Notes under the pieces: model-generated
What the model saw: the letters and a program-made list of their open reading frames with translations, nothing else
Told to the model about the DNA's origin: nothing
Databases searched by the model: none
Position numbers and translations under genes: made by a program
From: Ariolimax columbianus
Lineage: Eukaryota; Mollusca; Gastropoda; Stylommatophora; Arionidae
Assembly (NCBI GenBank): GCA_036924085.1
Contig: JAVGWX010000025.1
Coordinates: 23,640,752 to 23,704,751, forward strand
DNA length: 64,000 nt
Direction of reading: 5' to 3'
Part shown: positions 11,796 through 24,859 of the stretch, piece by piece
Position numbering within the stretch: the first letter of the stretch is position 1
How the letters are laid out: every line of letters starts with the position of its first letter

Positions 11796-12516
11796 GAAAA
11801 AAAGTTGCAGATCATAAGTTTAGACAATTTTCAGCCGTTAGAAATGTATTGCACTTTTAACGCACTAATTATGTGGATAAGTTAAAAGCATTTCCACTGA
11901 CTTTCAAGTAATTTTACTGACAAGAAAAACTAATGTTTCTGAAATCAAAATTGAGTAGAAGGCGATTTAAAAAAAATTGCACATCATAAGTTTAGACAAT
12001 TTTCAGCCATTTGAAATGTATTGCAATTTAAACGCACTAATTATGTGGATAAGTTAAAAGCATTTCCACAGACTTTCAAGTAATTTTACTGACAAGAAAA
12101 ACTAATGTTTCTGAAATTAAAATTAAACACGATTTGAAAAAAAGTTGCAGATCATAAGTTTAGACAATTTTCAGCCGTTTGAAATGTATTGCAATTTAAA
12201 CGCACTAATTATGTGGATAAGTTAAAAGCATTTCCATTGACTTTCAAGTAATTTTACTGACAAGAAAAACTAATGTTTCTAAAATTAAAATTAAACACGA
12301 TTTGAAAAAAATTGCAGATCATAAGTATAGACAATTTTCAGCCGTTTGAAATGTATTTCAATTTTAACGCACTAATTATGTGGATAAGTTAAAAGCATTT
12401 CCTTTGACTTTCAAGTAATTTTACTGACAAGAAAAACTAATGTTTCTAAAATTAAAATTAAACACGATTTGAAAAAAAATTGCAGATCATAAGTTTAGAC
12501 AATTTTTAGCCGTTAG
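11501..12516. repeat. 1,016-bp six-monomer tandem duplication, copy 1
   Basis: Unit boundaries (AAATGTATT) at 11,501 and 12,517 and the CCTTTGAC monomer at 12,401 and 13,417 give the same offset. The last monomer of each copy has TTTTTAGCCG instead of TTTTCAGCCG. This copy has an extra A-run variant (AAATTGCAG) near 12,478. Confidence 0.88.
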
Positions 12517-13532
12517 AAATGTATTGCACTTTTAACGCACTAATTATGTGGATAAGTTAAAAGCATTTCCACTGACTTTCAAGTAATTTTACTGACAAGA
12601 AAAACTAATGTTTCTAAAATTAAAATTGAGTAGAAGGCGATTTGAAAAAAAGTTCCAGCTCATAAGTTTAGACAATTTTCAGCCGTTTGAAATGTATTGC
12701 AATTTAAACGCACTAATTATGTGGATAAGTTAAAAGCATTTCCATTGACTTTCAAGTAATTTTACTGACAAGAAAAACTAATGTTTCTAAAATTAAAATT
12801 AAACACGATTTGAAAAAAAGTTGCAGATCATAAGTTTAGACAATTTTCAGCCGTTAGAAATGTATTGCACTTTTAACGCACTAATTATGTGGATAAGTTA
12901 AAAGCATTTCCACTGACTTTCAAGTAATTTTACTGACAAGAAAAACTAATGTTTCTGAAATCAAAATTGAGTAGAAGGCGATTTAAAAAAAATTGCACAT
13001 CATAAGTTTAGACAATTTTCAGCCATTTGAAATGTATTGCAATTTAAACGCACTAATTATGTGGATAAGTTAAAAGCATTTCCACAGACTTTCAAGTAAT
13101 TTTACTGACAAGAAAAACTAATGTTTCTGAAATTAAAAGTAAACACGATTTGAAAAAAAGTTGCAGATCATAAGTTTAGACAATTTTCAGCCGTTTGAAA
13201 TGTATTGCAATTTAAACGCACTAATTATGTGGATAAGTTAAAAGCATTTCCATTGACTTTCAAGTAATTTTACTGACAAGAAAAACTAATGTTTCTAAAA
13301 TTAAAATTAAACACGATTTGAAAAAAATTGCAGATCATAAGTATAGACAATTTTCAGCCGTTTGAAATGTATTTCAATTTTAACGCACTAATTATGTGGA
13401 TAAGTTAAAAGCATTTCCTTTGACTTTCAAGTAATTTTACTGACAAGAAAAACTAATGTTTCTAAAATTAAAATTAAACACGATTTGAAAAAAAGTTGCA
13501 GATCATAAGTTTAGACAATTTTTAGCCGTTAG
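12517..13532. repeat. 1,016-bp six-monomer tandem duplication, copy 2
   Basis: Same six subtypes in the same order as copy 1. A private change is AAAAGTAAACACG near 13,136 (AAAATTAAACACG elsewhere). The string continues for two more monomers of a third partial copy before the AAGTTTAAAGC monomer at about 13,910. Confidence 0.87.
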
Positions 13533-14550
13533 AAATGTATTGCACTTTTAACGCACTAATTATGTGGATAAGTTAAAAGCATTTCCACTGACTTTCAAGT
13601 AATTTTACTGACAAGAAAAACTAATGTTTCTAAAATTAAAATTGAGTAGAAGGCGATTTGAAAAAAAGTTCCAGCTCATAAGTTTAGACAATTTTCAGCC
13701 GTTTGAAATGTATTGCAATTTAAACGCACTAATTATGTGGATAAGTTAAAAGCATTTCCATTGACTTTCAAGTAATTTTACTGACAAGAAAAACTAATGT
13801 TTCTAAAATTAAAATTATACACGATTTGAAAAAAAGTTGCAGATCATAAGTTTAGACAATTTTCAGCCGTTAGAAATGTATTGCACTTTTAACGCACTAA
13901 TTATGTGGATAAGTTTAAAGCATTTCCACAGACTTTCAAGTAATTTTACTGACAAGAAAAACTAATGTTTCTGAAATTAAAATTAAACACGATTTGAAAA
14001 AAAGTTGCAGATCATAAGTTTAGACAATTTTCAGCCGTTTGAAATGTATTGCAATTTAAACGCACTAATTATGTGGATAAGTTAAAAGCATTTCCATTGA
14101 CTTTCAAGTAATTTTACTGACAAGAAAAGCTAATGTTTCTAAAATTAAAATTAAACACGATTTGAAAAAAATTGCAGATCATAAGTTTAGACAATTTTCA
14201 GCCGTTTGAAATGTATTTCAATTTTAACGCACAAATTATGTGGATAAGTTAAAAGCATTTCCACAGACTTTCAAGTAATTTTACTGACAAGAAAAACTAA
14301 TGTTTCTAAAATTAAAATTGAGTAAAAGGCGATTTGAAAAAAAGTTCCAGCTCATAAGTTTAGACAATTTTCAGCCGTTTGAAATGTATTGCAATTTAAA
14401 CGCACTAATTATGTGGATAAGTTAAAAGCATTTCCACAGACTTTCAAGTAATTTTACTGACAAGAAAAACTAATGTTTCTAAAATTAAAATTAAACACGA
14501 TTTGAAAAAAAGTTGCAGATCATAAGTTTAGACAATTTTCAGCCGTTAGA
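13533..14550. repeat. Six domain 1 monomers with private variants
   Basis: Satellite only. Private variants include ATTATACACG (about 13,815), GAAAAGCTAATG (about 14,127), GCACAAATTATG (about 14,230) and GAGTAAAAGGCG (14,331). The GAGTAAAAGGCG change recurs near 16,699 at offset 2,368, so these two monomers are probably copies of one another. Confidence 0.8.
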
Positions 14551-15231
14551 AATGTATTGCACTTTTAACGCACTAATTATGTGGATAAGTTAAAAGCATT
14601 TCCACTGACTTTCAAGTAATTTTACTGACAAGAAAAACTAATGTTTCTAAAATTAAAATTGAGTAGAAGGCGATTTGAAAAAAAGTTCCAGCTCATAAGT
14701 TTAGACAATTTTCAGCCGTTTGAAATGTATTGCAATTTAAACGCACTAATTATGTGGATAAGTTAAAAGCATTTCCACAGACTTTCAAGTAATTTTACTG
14801 ACAAGAAAAACTAATGTTTCTAAAATTAAAATTAAACACGATTTGAAAAAAAGTTGCAGATCATAAGTTTAGACAATTTTCAGCCGTTTGAAATGTATTG
14901 CACTTTTAACGCACTAATTATGTGCATAAGTTAAAAGTATTTCCACTGACTTTCAAGTAATTTTACTGACAAGAAAAACCAATGTTTCTAAAATTAAAAT
15001 TGAGTAGAAGGCGATCTGAAAAAAAGTTCCAGCTCATAAGTTTAGACAATTTTCAGCCGTTTGAAATGTATTGCAATTTAAACGCACTAATTATGTGGAT
15101 AAGTTAAAAGCATTTCCATTGACTTTCAAGTAATTTTACTGACAAGAAAAACTAATGTTTCTAAAATTAAAATTAAACACGATTTGAAAAAAATTGCAGA
15201 TCATAAGTTTAGACAATTTTCAGCCGTTAGA
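14551..15231. repeat. 681-bp four-monomer tandem duplication, copy 1
   Basis: Monomers start at 14,551, 14,724, 14,892 and 15,065, giving lengths of 173, 168, 173 and 167: class G and class A alternate perfectly. The E-type monomer carries GCGATCTGAA (15,011), seen again at 15,692 and nowhere else I noticed. Confidence 0.9.
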
Positions 15232-15913
15232 AATGTATTGCACTTTTAACGCACTAATTATGTGGATAAGTTAAAAGCATTTCCACTGACTTTCAAGTAA
15301 TTTTACTGACAAGAAAAACTAATGTTTCTAAAATTAAAATTGAGTAGAAGGCGATTTGAAAAAAAGTTCCAGCTCATAAGTTTAGACAATTTTCAGCCGT
15401 TTGAAATGTATTGCAATTTAAACGCACTAATTATGTGGATAAGTTAAAAGCATTTCCACAGACTTTCAAGTAATTTTACTGACAAGAAAAACTAATGTTT
15501 CTAAAATTAAAATTAAACACGATTTGAAAAAAAGTTGCAGATCATAAGTTTAGACAATTTTCAGCCGTTTGAAATGTATTGCACTTTTAACGCACTAATT
15601 ATGTGCATAAGTTAAAAGTATTTCCACTGACTTTCAAGTAATTTTACTGACAAGAAAAACCAATGTTTCTAAAATTAAAATTGAGTAGAAGGCGATCTGA
15701 AAAAAAGTTCCAGCTCATAAGTTTAGACAATTTTCAGCCGTTTGAAATGTATTGCAATTTAAACGCACTAATTATGTGGATAAGTTAAAAGCATTTCCAT
15801 TGACTTTCAAGTAATTTTACTGACAAGAAAAACTAATGTTTCTAAAATTAAAATTAAACACGATTTGAAAAAAAGTTGCAGATCATAAGTTTAGACAATT
15901 TTCAGCCGTTAGA
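15232..15913. repeat. 681-bp four-monomer tandem duplication, copy 2
   Basis: Matches copy 1, including GCGATCTGAA. It is one base longer because the last class A monomer has AAAGTTGCAG where copy 1 has AAATTGCAG. Confidence 0.9.
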
Positions 15914-16729
15914 AATGTATTGCACTTTTAACGCACTAATTATGTGGATAAGTTAAAAGCATTTCCACTGACTTTCAAGTAATTTTACTGACAAGAAAAA
16001 CTAATGTTTCTGAAATCAAAATTGAGTAGAAGGCGATTTAAAAAAAATTGCACATCATAAGTTTAGACAATTTTCAGCCATTTGAAATGTATTGCAATTT
16101 AAACGCACTAATTATGTGGATAAGTTAAAAGCATTTCCACAGACTTTCAAGTAATTTTACTGACAAGAAAAACTAATGTTTCTGAAATTAAAATTAAACA
16201 CGATTTGAAAAAAAGTTGCAGATTATAAGTTTAGACAATTTTCAGCCGTTTAAAATGTATTGCAATTTAAACGCACTAATTATGTGGATAAGTTAAAAGC
16301 ATTTCCATTGGCTTTCAAGTAATTTTACTGACAAGAAAAACTAATGTTTCTAAAATTAAAATTAAACACGATTTGAAAAAAATTGCAGATCATAAGTTTA
16401 GACAATTTTCAGCCGTTTGAAATGTATTGCAATTTAAACGCACTAATTATGTGGATAAGTTAAAAGCATTTCCTTTGACTTTCAAGTAATTTTACTGACA
16501 AGAAAAACTAATGTTTCTAAAATTAAAATTAAACACGATTTGAAAAAAATTGCAGATCATAAGTTTAGACAATTTTCAGCCGTTTGAAATGTATTTCAAT
16601 TTTAACGCACTAATTATGTGGATAAGTTAAAAGCATTTCCACAGACTTTCAAGTAATTTTACTGACAAGAAAAACTAATGTTTCTAAAATTAAAATTGAG
16701 TAAAAGGCGATTTGAAAAAAAGTTCCAGC
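15914..16729. repeat. Domain 1 monomers between duplications
   Basis: About five monomers: a CTGAAATC class G unit, an ACAGAC class A unit with private GATTATAAG (about 16,224), an ATTGGC variant (about 16,309), a TTTGAC unit and the GAGTAAAAGGCG unit at 16,699. Satellite only. Confidence 0.8.
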
Positions 16730-17890
16730 TCATAAGTTTAGACAATTTTCAGCCGTTTGAAATGTATTGCAATTTAAACGCACTAATTATGTGGATAAGT
16801 TAAAAGCATTTCCACAGACTTTCAAGTAATTTTACTGACAAGAAAAACTAATGTTTCTAAAATTAAAATTAAACACGATTTGAAAAAAAGTTGCAGATCA
16901 TAAGTTTAGACAATTTTCAGCCGTTTGAAATGTATTGCACTTTTAACGCACTAATTATGTGCATAAGTTAAAAGTATTTCCACTGACTTTCAAGTAATTT
17001 TACTGACAAGAAAAACCAATGTTTCTAAAATTAAAATTGAGTAGAAGGCGATTTGAAAAAAAGTTCCAGCTCATAAGTTTAGACAATTTTGAGCCGTTTG
17101 AAATGTATTGCAATTTAAACGCACTAATTATGTGGATAAGTTAAAAGCATTTCCATTGACTTTCAAGTAATTTTACTGACAAGAAAAACTAATGTTTCTA
17201 AAATTAAAATTAAACACGATTTGAAAAAAATTGCAGATCATATGTATAGACAATTTTCAGCCGTTTGAAATGTATTTCAATTTTAACGCACTAATTATGT
17301 GGATAAGTTAAAAGCATTTCCACTGACTTTCAAGTAATTTTACTGACAAGAAAAACTAATGTTTCTAAAATTAAAATTAAACACGATTTGAAAAAAAGTC
17401 CAGATCATAAGTTTAGACAATTTTCAGCCGTTAGAAATGTATTGCACTTTTAACGCACTAATTATGTCGATAAGTTAAAAGCATTTCCACTGACTTTCAA
17501 GTAATTTTACTGACAAGAAAAACTAATGTTTCTAAAATTAAAATTAAACACGATTTGAAAAAAAGTTGCAGATCATAAGTTTAGACAATTTTCAGCCGTT
17601 AGAAATGTATTGCACTTTTAACGCACTAATTATGTGGATAAGTTAAAAGCATTTCCACTGACTTTCAAGTAATTTTACTGACAAGAAAAACTAATGTTTC
17701 TAAAATTAAAATTGAGTAGAAGGCGATTTGAAAAAAAGTTCCAGCTCATAAGTTTAGACAATTTTCAGCCGTTTGAAATGTATTGCAATTTAAACGCACT
17801 AATTATGTGGATAAGGTAAAAGCATTTCCATTGACTTTCAAGTAATTTTACTGACAAGAAAAACTAATGTTTCTAAAATTAAAATTAAAC
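16730..17890. repeat. Seven-monomer block, copy 1 (offset 2,879)
   Basis: Matches about 19,610-20,770. GTGCATAAG lies at 16,961 and 19,840 and CATATGTATAG at 17,239 and 20,118, both 2,879 apart. The order resembles the nine-monomer cassette but with the ordinary CAGCCG tail in place of CATCCG. Private to this copy are TTTTGAGCCG near 17,089 and ATGTCGATAAG near 17,465. Confidence 0.82.
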
Positions 17891-19609
17891 ACGATTTGAC
17901 AAAAAGTTGCAGATCATAAGTTTAGACAATTTTCAGCCGTTAGAAATGTATTGCACTTTTAACGCACTAATTATGTGGATAAGTTAAAAGCATTTCCCCT
18001 GACTTTCAAGTAATTTTACTGACAAGAAAAACTAATGTTTCTGAAATCAAAATTGAGTAGAAGGCGATTTAAAAAAAATTGCACATCATAAGTTTAGACA
18101 ATTTTCAGCCATTTAAAATGTATTGCAATTTAAACGCACTAATTATGTGGATAAGTTAAAAGCATTTCCACAGACTTTCAAGTAATTTTACTGACAAGAA
18201 AAACTAATGTTTCTGAAATTAAAATTAAACACGATTTGAAAAAAAGTTGCAGATCATAAGTTTAGACAATTTTCAGCCGTTTGAAATGTATTGCAATTTA
18301 AACGCACTAATTATGTGGATAAGTTAAAAGCATTTCCATTGACTTTCAAGTAATTTTACTGACAAGAAAAACTAATGTTTCTAAAATTAAAATTAAACAC
18401 GATTTGAAAAAAATTGCAGATCATAAGTATAGACAATTTTCAGCCGTTTGAAATGTATTTCAATTTTAACGCACTAATTATGTGGATAAGTTAAAAGCAT
18501 TTCCACAGACTTTCAAGTAATTTTACTGACAAGAAAAACTAATGTTTCTGAAATTAAAATTAAACACGATTTGAAAAAAAGTTGCAGATCATAAGTTTAG
18601 ACAATTTTCAGCCGTTTGAAATGTATTGCAATTTAAACGCACTAATTATGTGGATAAGTTAAAAGCATTTCCATTGACTTTCAAGTAATTTTACTGACAA
18701 GAAAAACTAATGTTTCTAAAATTAAAATTAAACACGATTTGAAAAAAAGTCCAGATCATAAGTTTAGACAATTTTCAGCCGTTAGAAATGTATTGCACTT
18801 TTAACGCACTAATTATGTGGATAAGTTAAAAGCATTTCCACTGACTTTCAAGTAATTTTACTGACAAGAAAAACTAATGTTTCTGAAATCAAAATTGAGT
18901 AGAAGGCGATTTAAAAAAAATTGCACATCATAAGTTTAGACAAATTTCAGCCATTTGAAATGTATTGCAATTTAAACGCACTAATTATGTGGATAAGTTA
19001 AAAGCATTTCCACAGACTTTCAAGTAATTTTACTGACAAGAAAAACTAATGTTTCTAAAATTAAAATTAAACACGATTTGAAAAAAAGTTGCAGATCATA
19101 AGTTTAGACAATTTTCAGCCGTTAGAAATGTATTGCACTTTTAACGCACTAATTATGTGGATAAGTTAAAAGCATTTCCACTGACTTTCAAGTAATTTTA
19201 CTGACAAGAAAAACTAATGTTTCTAAAATTAAAATTGAGTAGAAGGCGATTTGAAAAAAAGTTCCAGCTCATAAGTTTAGACAATTTTCAGCCGTTTGAA
19301 ATGTATTGCAATTTAAACGCACTAATTATGTGGATAAGTTAAAAGCATTTCCATTGACTTTCAAGTATATTTACTGACAAGAAAAACTAATGTTTCTAAA
19401 ATTAAAATTAAACACGATTTGAAAAAAGTTGCAGATCATAAGTATAGACAATTTTCAGCCGTTTGAAATGTATTTCAATTTTAACGCACTAATTATGTGG
19501 ATAAGTTAAAAGCATTTCCACTGACTTTCAAGTAAAATTACTGACAAGAAAAACTAATGTTTCTGAAATCAAAATTGAGTAGAAGGCGATTTAAAAAAAA
19601 TTGCACATC
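17891..19609. repeat. Domain 1 monomers between the 2,879-bp blocks
   Basis: About ten monomers. A stretch around 17,590-18,400 also matches 20,980-21,790 at offset 3,387, marked by GATAAGGTAAAAGC at 17,811 and 21,198. Private variants include GATTTGACAAAAAG (about 17,896), TTTCCCCTGAC (about 17,996) and ACAAATTTCAG (about 18,942). Satellite only. Confidence 0.8.
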
Positions 19610-20770
19610 ATAAGTTTAGACAATTTTCAGCCGTTTGAAATGTATTGCAATTTAAACGCACTAATTATGTGGATAAGTTAAAAGCATTTCCACAGACTTT
19701 CAAGTAATTTTACTGACAAGAAAAACTAATGTTTCTAAAATTAAAATTAAACACGATTTGAAAAAAAAGTTGCAGATCATAAGTTTAGACAATTTTCAGC
19801 CGTTTGAAATGTATTGCACTTTTAACGCACTAATTATGTGCATAAGTTAAAAGTATTTCCACTGACTTTCAAGTAATTTTACTGACAAGAAAAACCAATG
19901 TTTCTAAAATTAAAATTGAGTAGAAGGCGATTTGAAAAAAAGTTCCAGCTCATAAGTTTAGACAATTTTCAGCCGTTTGAAATGTATTGCAATTTAAACG
20001 CACTAATTATGTGGATAAGTTAAAAGCATTTCCATTGACTTTCAAGTAATTTTACTGACAAGAAAAACTAATGTTTCTAAAATTAAAATTAAACACGATT
20101 TGAAAAAAATTGCAGATCATATGTATAGACAATTTTCAGCCGTTTGAAATGTATTTCAATTTTAACGCACTAATTATGTGGATAAGTTAAAAGCATTTCC
20201 ACTGACTTTCAAGTAATTTTACTGACAAGAAAAACTAATGTTTCTAAAATTAAAATTAAACACGATTTGAAAAAAAGTCCAGATCATAAGTTTAGACAAT
20301 TTTCAGCCGTTAGAAATGTATTGCACTTTTAACGCACTAATTATGTGGATAAGTTAAAAGCATTTCCACAGACTTTCAAGTAATTTTACTGACAAGAAAA
20401 ACTAATGTTTCTAAAATTAAAATTAAACACGATTTGAAAAAAAGTTGCAGATCATAAGTTTAGACAATTTTCAGCCGTTAGAAATGTATTGCACTTTTAA
20501 CGCACTAATTATGTGGATAAGTTAAAAGCATTTCCACTGACTTTCAAGTAATTTTACTGACAAGAAAAACTAATGTTTCTAAAATTAAAATTGAGTAGAA
20601 GGCGATTTGAAAAAAAGTTCCAGCTCATAAGTTTAGACAATTTTCAGCCGTTTGAAATGTATTGCAATTTAAACGCACTAATTATGTGGATAAGTTAAAA
20701 GCATTTCCATTGACTTTCAAGTAATTTTACTGACAAGAAAAACTAATGTTTCTAAAATTAAAATTAAACA
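19610..20770. repeat. Seven-monomer block, copy 2 (offset 2,879)
   Basis: Second copy of 16,730-17,890. The match breaks at about 20,775, where the last class A monomer acquires a GTTCCAGCTC tail, so the edge of the block lies inside a hybrid monomer. Confidence 0.82.
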
Positions 20771-20823
20771 CGATTTTAAAAAAAGTTCCAGCTCATAAGT
20801 TTAGACAATTTTCAGCCGTTTGA
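20656..20823 (+). repeat. Hybrid monomer: class A body with GTTCCAGCTC tail
   Basis: The first part (ATTGAC, AAACACG) is class A, but the part after the A-run is GTTCCAGCTC, otherwise confined to class G units. The A-run is also unusual (GATTTTAAAAAAAG). A crossover between a class A and a class G monomer in exact register, within the A-run, would give this structure and its 168-bp length. Confidence 0.78.
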
Positions 20824-23800
20824 AATGTATTGCAATTTAAACGCACTAATTATGTGGATAAGTTAAAAGCATTTCCATTGACTTTCAAGTAATTTTACTG
20901 ACAAGAAAAACTAATGTTTCTAAAATTAAAATTAAACACGATTTGAAAAAAATTGCAGATCATAAGTATAGACAATTTTCAGCCGTTAGAAATGTATTGC
21001 ACTTTTAACGCACTAATTATGTGGATAAGTTAAAAGCATTTCCACTGACTTTCAAGTAATTTTACTGACAAGAAAAACTAATGTTTCTAAAATTAAAATT
21101 GAGTAGAAGGCGATTTGAAAAAAAGTTCCAGCTCATAAGTTTAGACAATTTTCAGCCGTTTGAAATGTATTGCAATTTAAACGCACTAATTATGTGGATA
21201 AGGTAAAAGCATTTCCATTGACTTTCAAGTAATTTTACTGACAAGAAAAACTAATGTTTCTAAAATTAAAATTAAACACGATTTGAAAAAAAGTTGCAGA
21301 TCATAAGTTTAGACAATTTTCAGCCGTTAGAAATGTATTGCACTTTTAACGCACTAATTATGTGGATAAGTTAAAAGCATTTCCACTGACTTTCAAGTAA
21401 TTTTACTGACAAGAAAAACTAATGTTTCTGAAATCAAAATTGAGTAGAAGGCGATTTAAAAAAAATTGCACATCATAAGTTTAGACAATTTTCAGCCATT
21501 TGAAATGTATTGCAATTTAAACGCACTAATTATGTGGATAAGTTAAAAGCATTTCCACAGACTTTCAAGTAATTTTACAGACAAGAAAAACTAATGTTTC
21601 TGAAATTAAAATTAAACACGATTTGAAAAAAAGTTGCAGATCATAAGTTTAGACAATTTTCAGCCGTTTGAAATGTATTGCAATTTAAACGCACTAATTA
21701 TGTGGATAAGTTAAAAGCATTTCCATTGACTTTCAAGTAATTTTACTGACAAGAAAAACTAATGTTTCTAAAATTAAAATTAAACACGATTTGAAAAAAA
21801 GTTGCAGATCATAAGTTTAGACAATTTTCAGCCGTTAGAAATGTATTGCACTTTTAACGCACTAATTATGTGGATAAGTTAAAAGCATTTCCACTGACTT
21901 TCAAGTAATTTTACTGACAAGAAAAACTAATGTTTCTAAAATTAAAATTGAGTAGAAGGCGATTTGAAAAAAAGTTCCAGCTCATAAGTTTAGACAATTT
22001 TCAGCCGTTTGAAATGTATTGCAATTTAAACGCACTAATTATGTGGATAAGTTAAAAGCATTTCCATTGACTTTCAAGTAATTTTACTGACAAGAAAAAC
22101 TAATGTTTCTAAAATTAAAATTAAACACGATTTGAAAAAAAGTTGCAGATCATAAGTTTAGACAATTTTCAGCCGTTTGAAATGTATTGCAATTTAAACG
22201 CACTAATTATGTGGATAAGTTAAAAGCATTTCCATTGACTTTCAAGTAATTTTACTGACAAGAAAAACTAATGTTTCTAAAATTAAAATTAAACACGATT
22301 TGAAAAAAATTGCAGATCATAAGTATAGACAATTTTCAGCCGTTTGAAATGTATTTCAATTTTAACGCACTAATTATGTGGATAAGTTAAAAGCATTTCC
22401 ACTGACTTTCAAGTAATTTTACTGACAAGAAAAACTAATGTTTCTAAAATTAAAATTAAACACGATTTGAAAAAAAGTTGCAGATCATAAGTTTAGACAA
22501 TTTTCAGCCGTTAGAAATGTATTGCACTTTTAACGCACTAATTATGTGGATAAGTTAAAAGCATTTCCACTGACTTTCAAGTAATTTTACTGACAAGAAA
22601 AACTAATGTTTCTAAAATTAAAATTGAGTAGAAGGCGATTTGAAAAAAAGTTCCAGCTCATAAGTTTAGACAATTTTCAGCCGTTAGAAATGTATTGCAC
22701 TTTTAACGCACTAATTATGTGGATAAGTTAAAAGCATTTCCACTGACTTTCAAGTAATTTTACTGACAAGAAAAACTAATGTTTCTGAAATCAAAATTGA
22801 GTAGAAGGCGATTTAAAAAAAATTGCACATCATAAGTTTAGACAATTTTCAGCCACTTGAAATGTATTGCAATTTAAACGCACTAATTATGTGGATAAGT
22901 TAAAAGCATTTCCACAGACTTTCAAGTAATTTTACTGACAAGAAAAACTAATGTTTCTGAAATTAAAATTAAACACGATTTGAAAAAAAGTTGCAGATCA
23001 TAAGTTTAGACAATTTTCAGCCGTTTGAAATGTATTGCAATTTAAACGCACTAATTATGTGGATAAGTTAAAAGCATTTCCATTGACTTTCAAGTAATTT
23101 TACTGACAAGAAAAACTAATGTTTCTAAAATTAAAATTAAACACGATTTGAAAAAAAGTTGCAGATCATAAGTTTAGACAATTTTCAGCCGTTAGAAATG
23201 TATTGCACTTTTAACGCACTAATTATGTGGATAAGTTAAAAGCATTTCCACTGACTTTCAAGTAATTTTACTGACAAGAAAAACTAATGTTTCTGAAATC
23301 AAAATTGAGTAGAAGGCGATTTAAAAAAAATTGCACATCATAAGTTTAGACAATTTTCAGCCATTTGAAATGTATTGCAATTTAAACGCACTAATTATGT
23401 GGATAAGTTAAAAGCATTTCCACAGACTTTCAAGTAATTTTACTGACAAGAAAAACTAATGTTTCTGAAATTAAAATTAAACACGATTTGAAAAAAATTG
23501 CAGATCATAAGTATAGACAATTTTCAGCCGTTTGAAATGTATTTCAATTTTAACGCACTAATTATGTGGATAAGTTAAAAGCATTTCCACTGACTTTCAA
23601 GTAATTTTACTGACAAGAAAAACTAATGTTTCTAAAATTAAAATTAAACACGATTTGAAAAAAGTTGCAGATCATAAGTTTAGACAATTTTCAGCCGTTA
23701 GAAATGTATTGCACTTTTAACGCACTAATTATGTGGATAAGTTAAAAGCATTTCCATTGACTTTCAAGTAATTTTACTGACAAGAAAAACTAATGTTTCT

Positions 23801-23839
23801 AAAATTAAAATTAAACACGATTTGAAAAAAGTTGCAGAT
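20824..23839. repeat. Domain 1 monomers, short local repeats
   Basis: About 18 monomers. A three-monomer string starting with a CTGAAATC class G unit recurs near 22,741 and 23,249 (offset 508, from one alignment point). Private variants are CCACTTGAAATG near 22,853 and TTTTACAGACAAG near 21,577. Satellite only. Confidence 0.78.
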
Positions 23840-24859
23840 CATAAGTTTAGACAATTTTCAGCCGTTAGAAATGTATTGCACTTTTAACGCACTAATTATG
23901 TGGATAAGTTAAAAGCATTTCCACTGACTTTCAAGTAATTTTACTGACAAGAAAAACTAATGTTTCTAAAATTAAAATTGAGTAGAAGGCGATTTGAAAA
24001 AAAGTTCCAGCTCATAAGTTTAGACAATTTTCAGCCGTTTGAAATGTATTGCAATTTAAACGCACTAATTATGTGGATAAGTTAAAAGCATTTCCTCCGA
24101 CTTTCAAGTAATTTTACTGACAAGAAAAACTAATGTTTCTAAAATTAAAATTAAACACGATTTAAAAAAAAGTTGCAGATCATAAGTTTAGACAATTTTC
24201 AGCCGTTTGAAATGTATTGCACTTTTAACGCACTAATTATGTGCATAAGTTAAAAGTATTTCCACTGACTTTCAAGTAATTTTACTGACAAGAAAAACCA
24301 ATGTTTCTAAAATTAAAATTGAGTAGAAGGCGATTTGAAAAAAAGTCCAGATCATAAGTTTAGACAATTTTCAGCCGTTTGAAATGTATTGCAATTTAAA
24401 CGCACTAATTATGTGGATAAGTTAAAAGCATTTCCATTGACTTTCAAGTACTTTTACTGACAAGAAAAACTAATGTTTCTAAAATTAAAATTAAACACGA
24501 TTTGAAAAAAATTGCAGATCATATGTATAGACAATTTTCAGCCGTTTGAAATGTATTTCAATTTTAACGCACTAATTATGTGGATAAGTTAAAAGCATTT
24601 CCACTGACTTTCAAGTAATTTTACTGACAAGAAAAACTAATGTTTCTGAAATCAAAATTGAGTAGAAGGCGATTTAAAAAAAATTGCACATCATAAGTTT
24701 AGACAATTTTCAGCCATTTGAAATGTATTGCAATTTAAACGCACTAATTATGTGGATAAGTTAAAAGCATTTCCACAGACTTTCAAGTAATTTTACTGAC
24801 AAGAAAAACTAATGTTTCTAAAATTAAAATTAAACACGATTTGAAAAAAAGTTGCAGAT
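23840..24859. repeat. 1,020-bp six-monomer tandem duplication, copy 1
   Basis: The rare TTTCCTCCGAC lies at 24,091 and 25,111, exactly 1,020 apart, and flanking sequence is in phase. After about 24,345 the offset is 1,021 because this copy carries a GTCCAGATC tail on its E-type monomer. AGTACTTTTACT near 24,448 is private to this copy. Confidence 0.88.
24211..24382 (+). repeat. Hybrid monomer: E-type body with GTCCAGATC tail
   Basis: Has GTGCATAAG, GTATTTCC, ACCAATG and GAGTAGAAGGCG like other E units, but ends GTCCAGATC, the tail of a class A subtype. The matching monomer in the next duplication copy (25,231-25,403) has the normal GTTCCAGCTC, so the change post-dates or accompanied the duplication. 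Gene conversion or a crossover in the A-run is the likely cause. Confidence 0.8.

Noticed and set aside
12470..12485. Differences in A-run length between copies (about 6 to 10 A) as biological markers
   Set aside because: Homopolymer lengths are the most error-prone part of long-read assemblies and change easily by slippage. I used substitutions and larger indels as markers instead.
14331..16708. A full 2,368-bp (14-mer) duplication based on shared GAGTAAAAGGCG
   Set aside because: Neighbouring subtypes at 14.3 and 16.7 kb agree for only about one or two monomers, so I support copying of that unit but not a 14-monomer tandem repeat.
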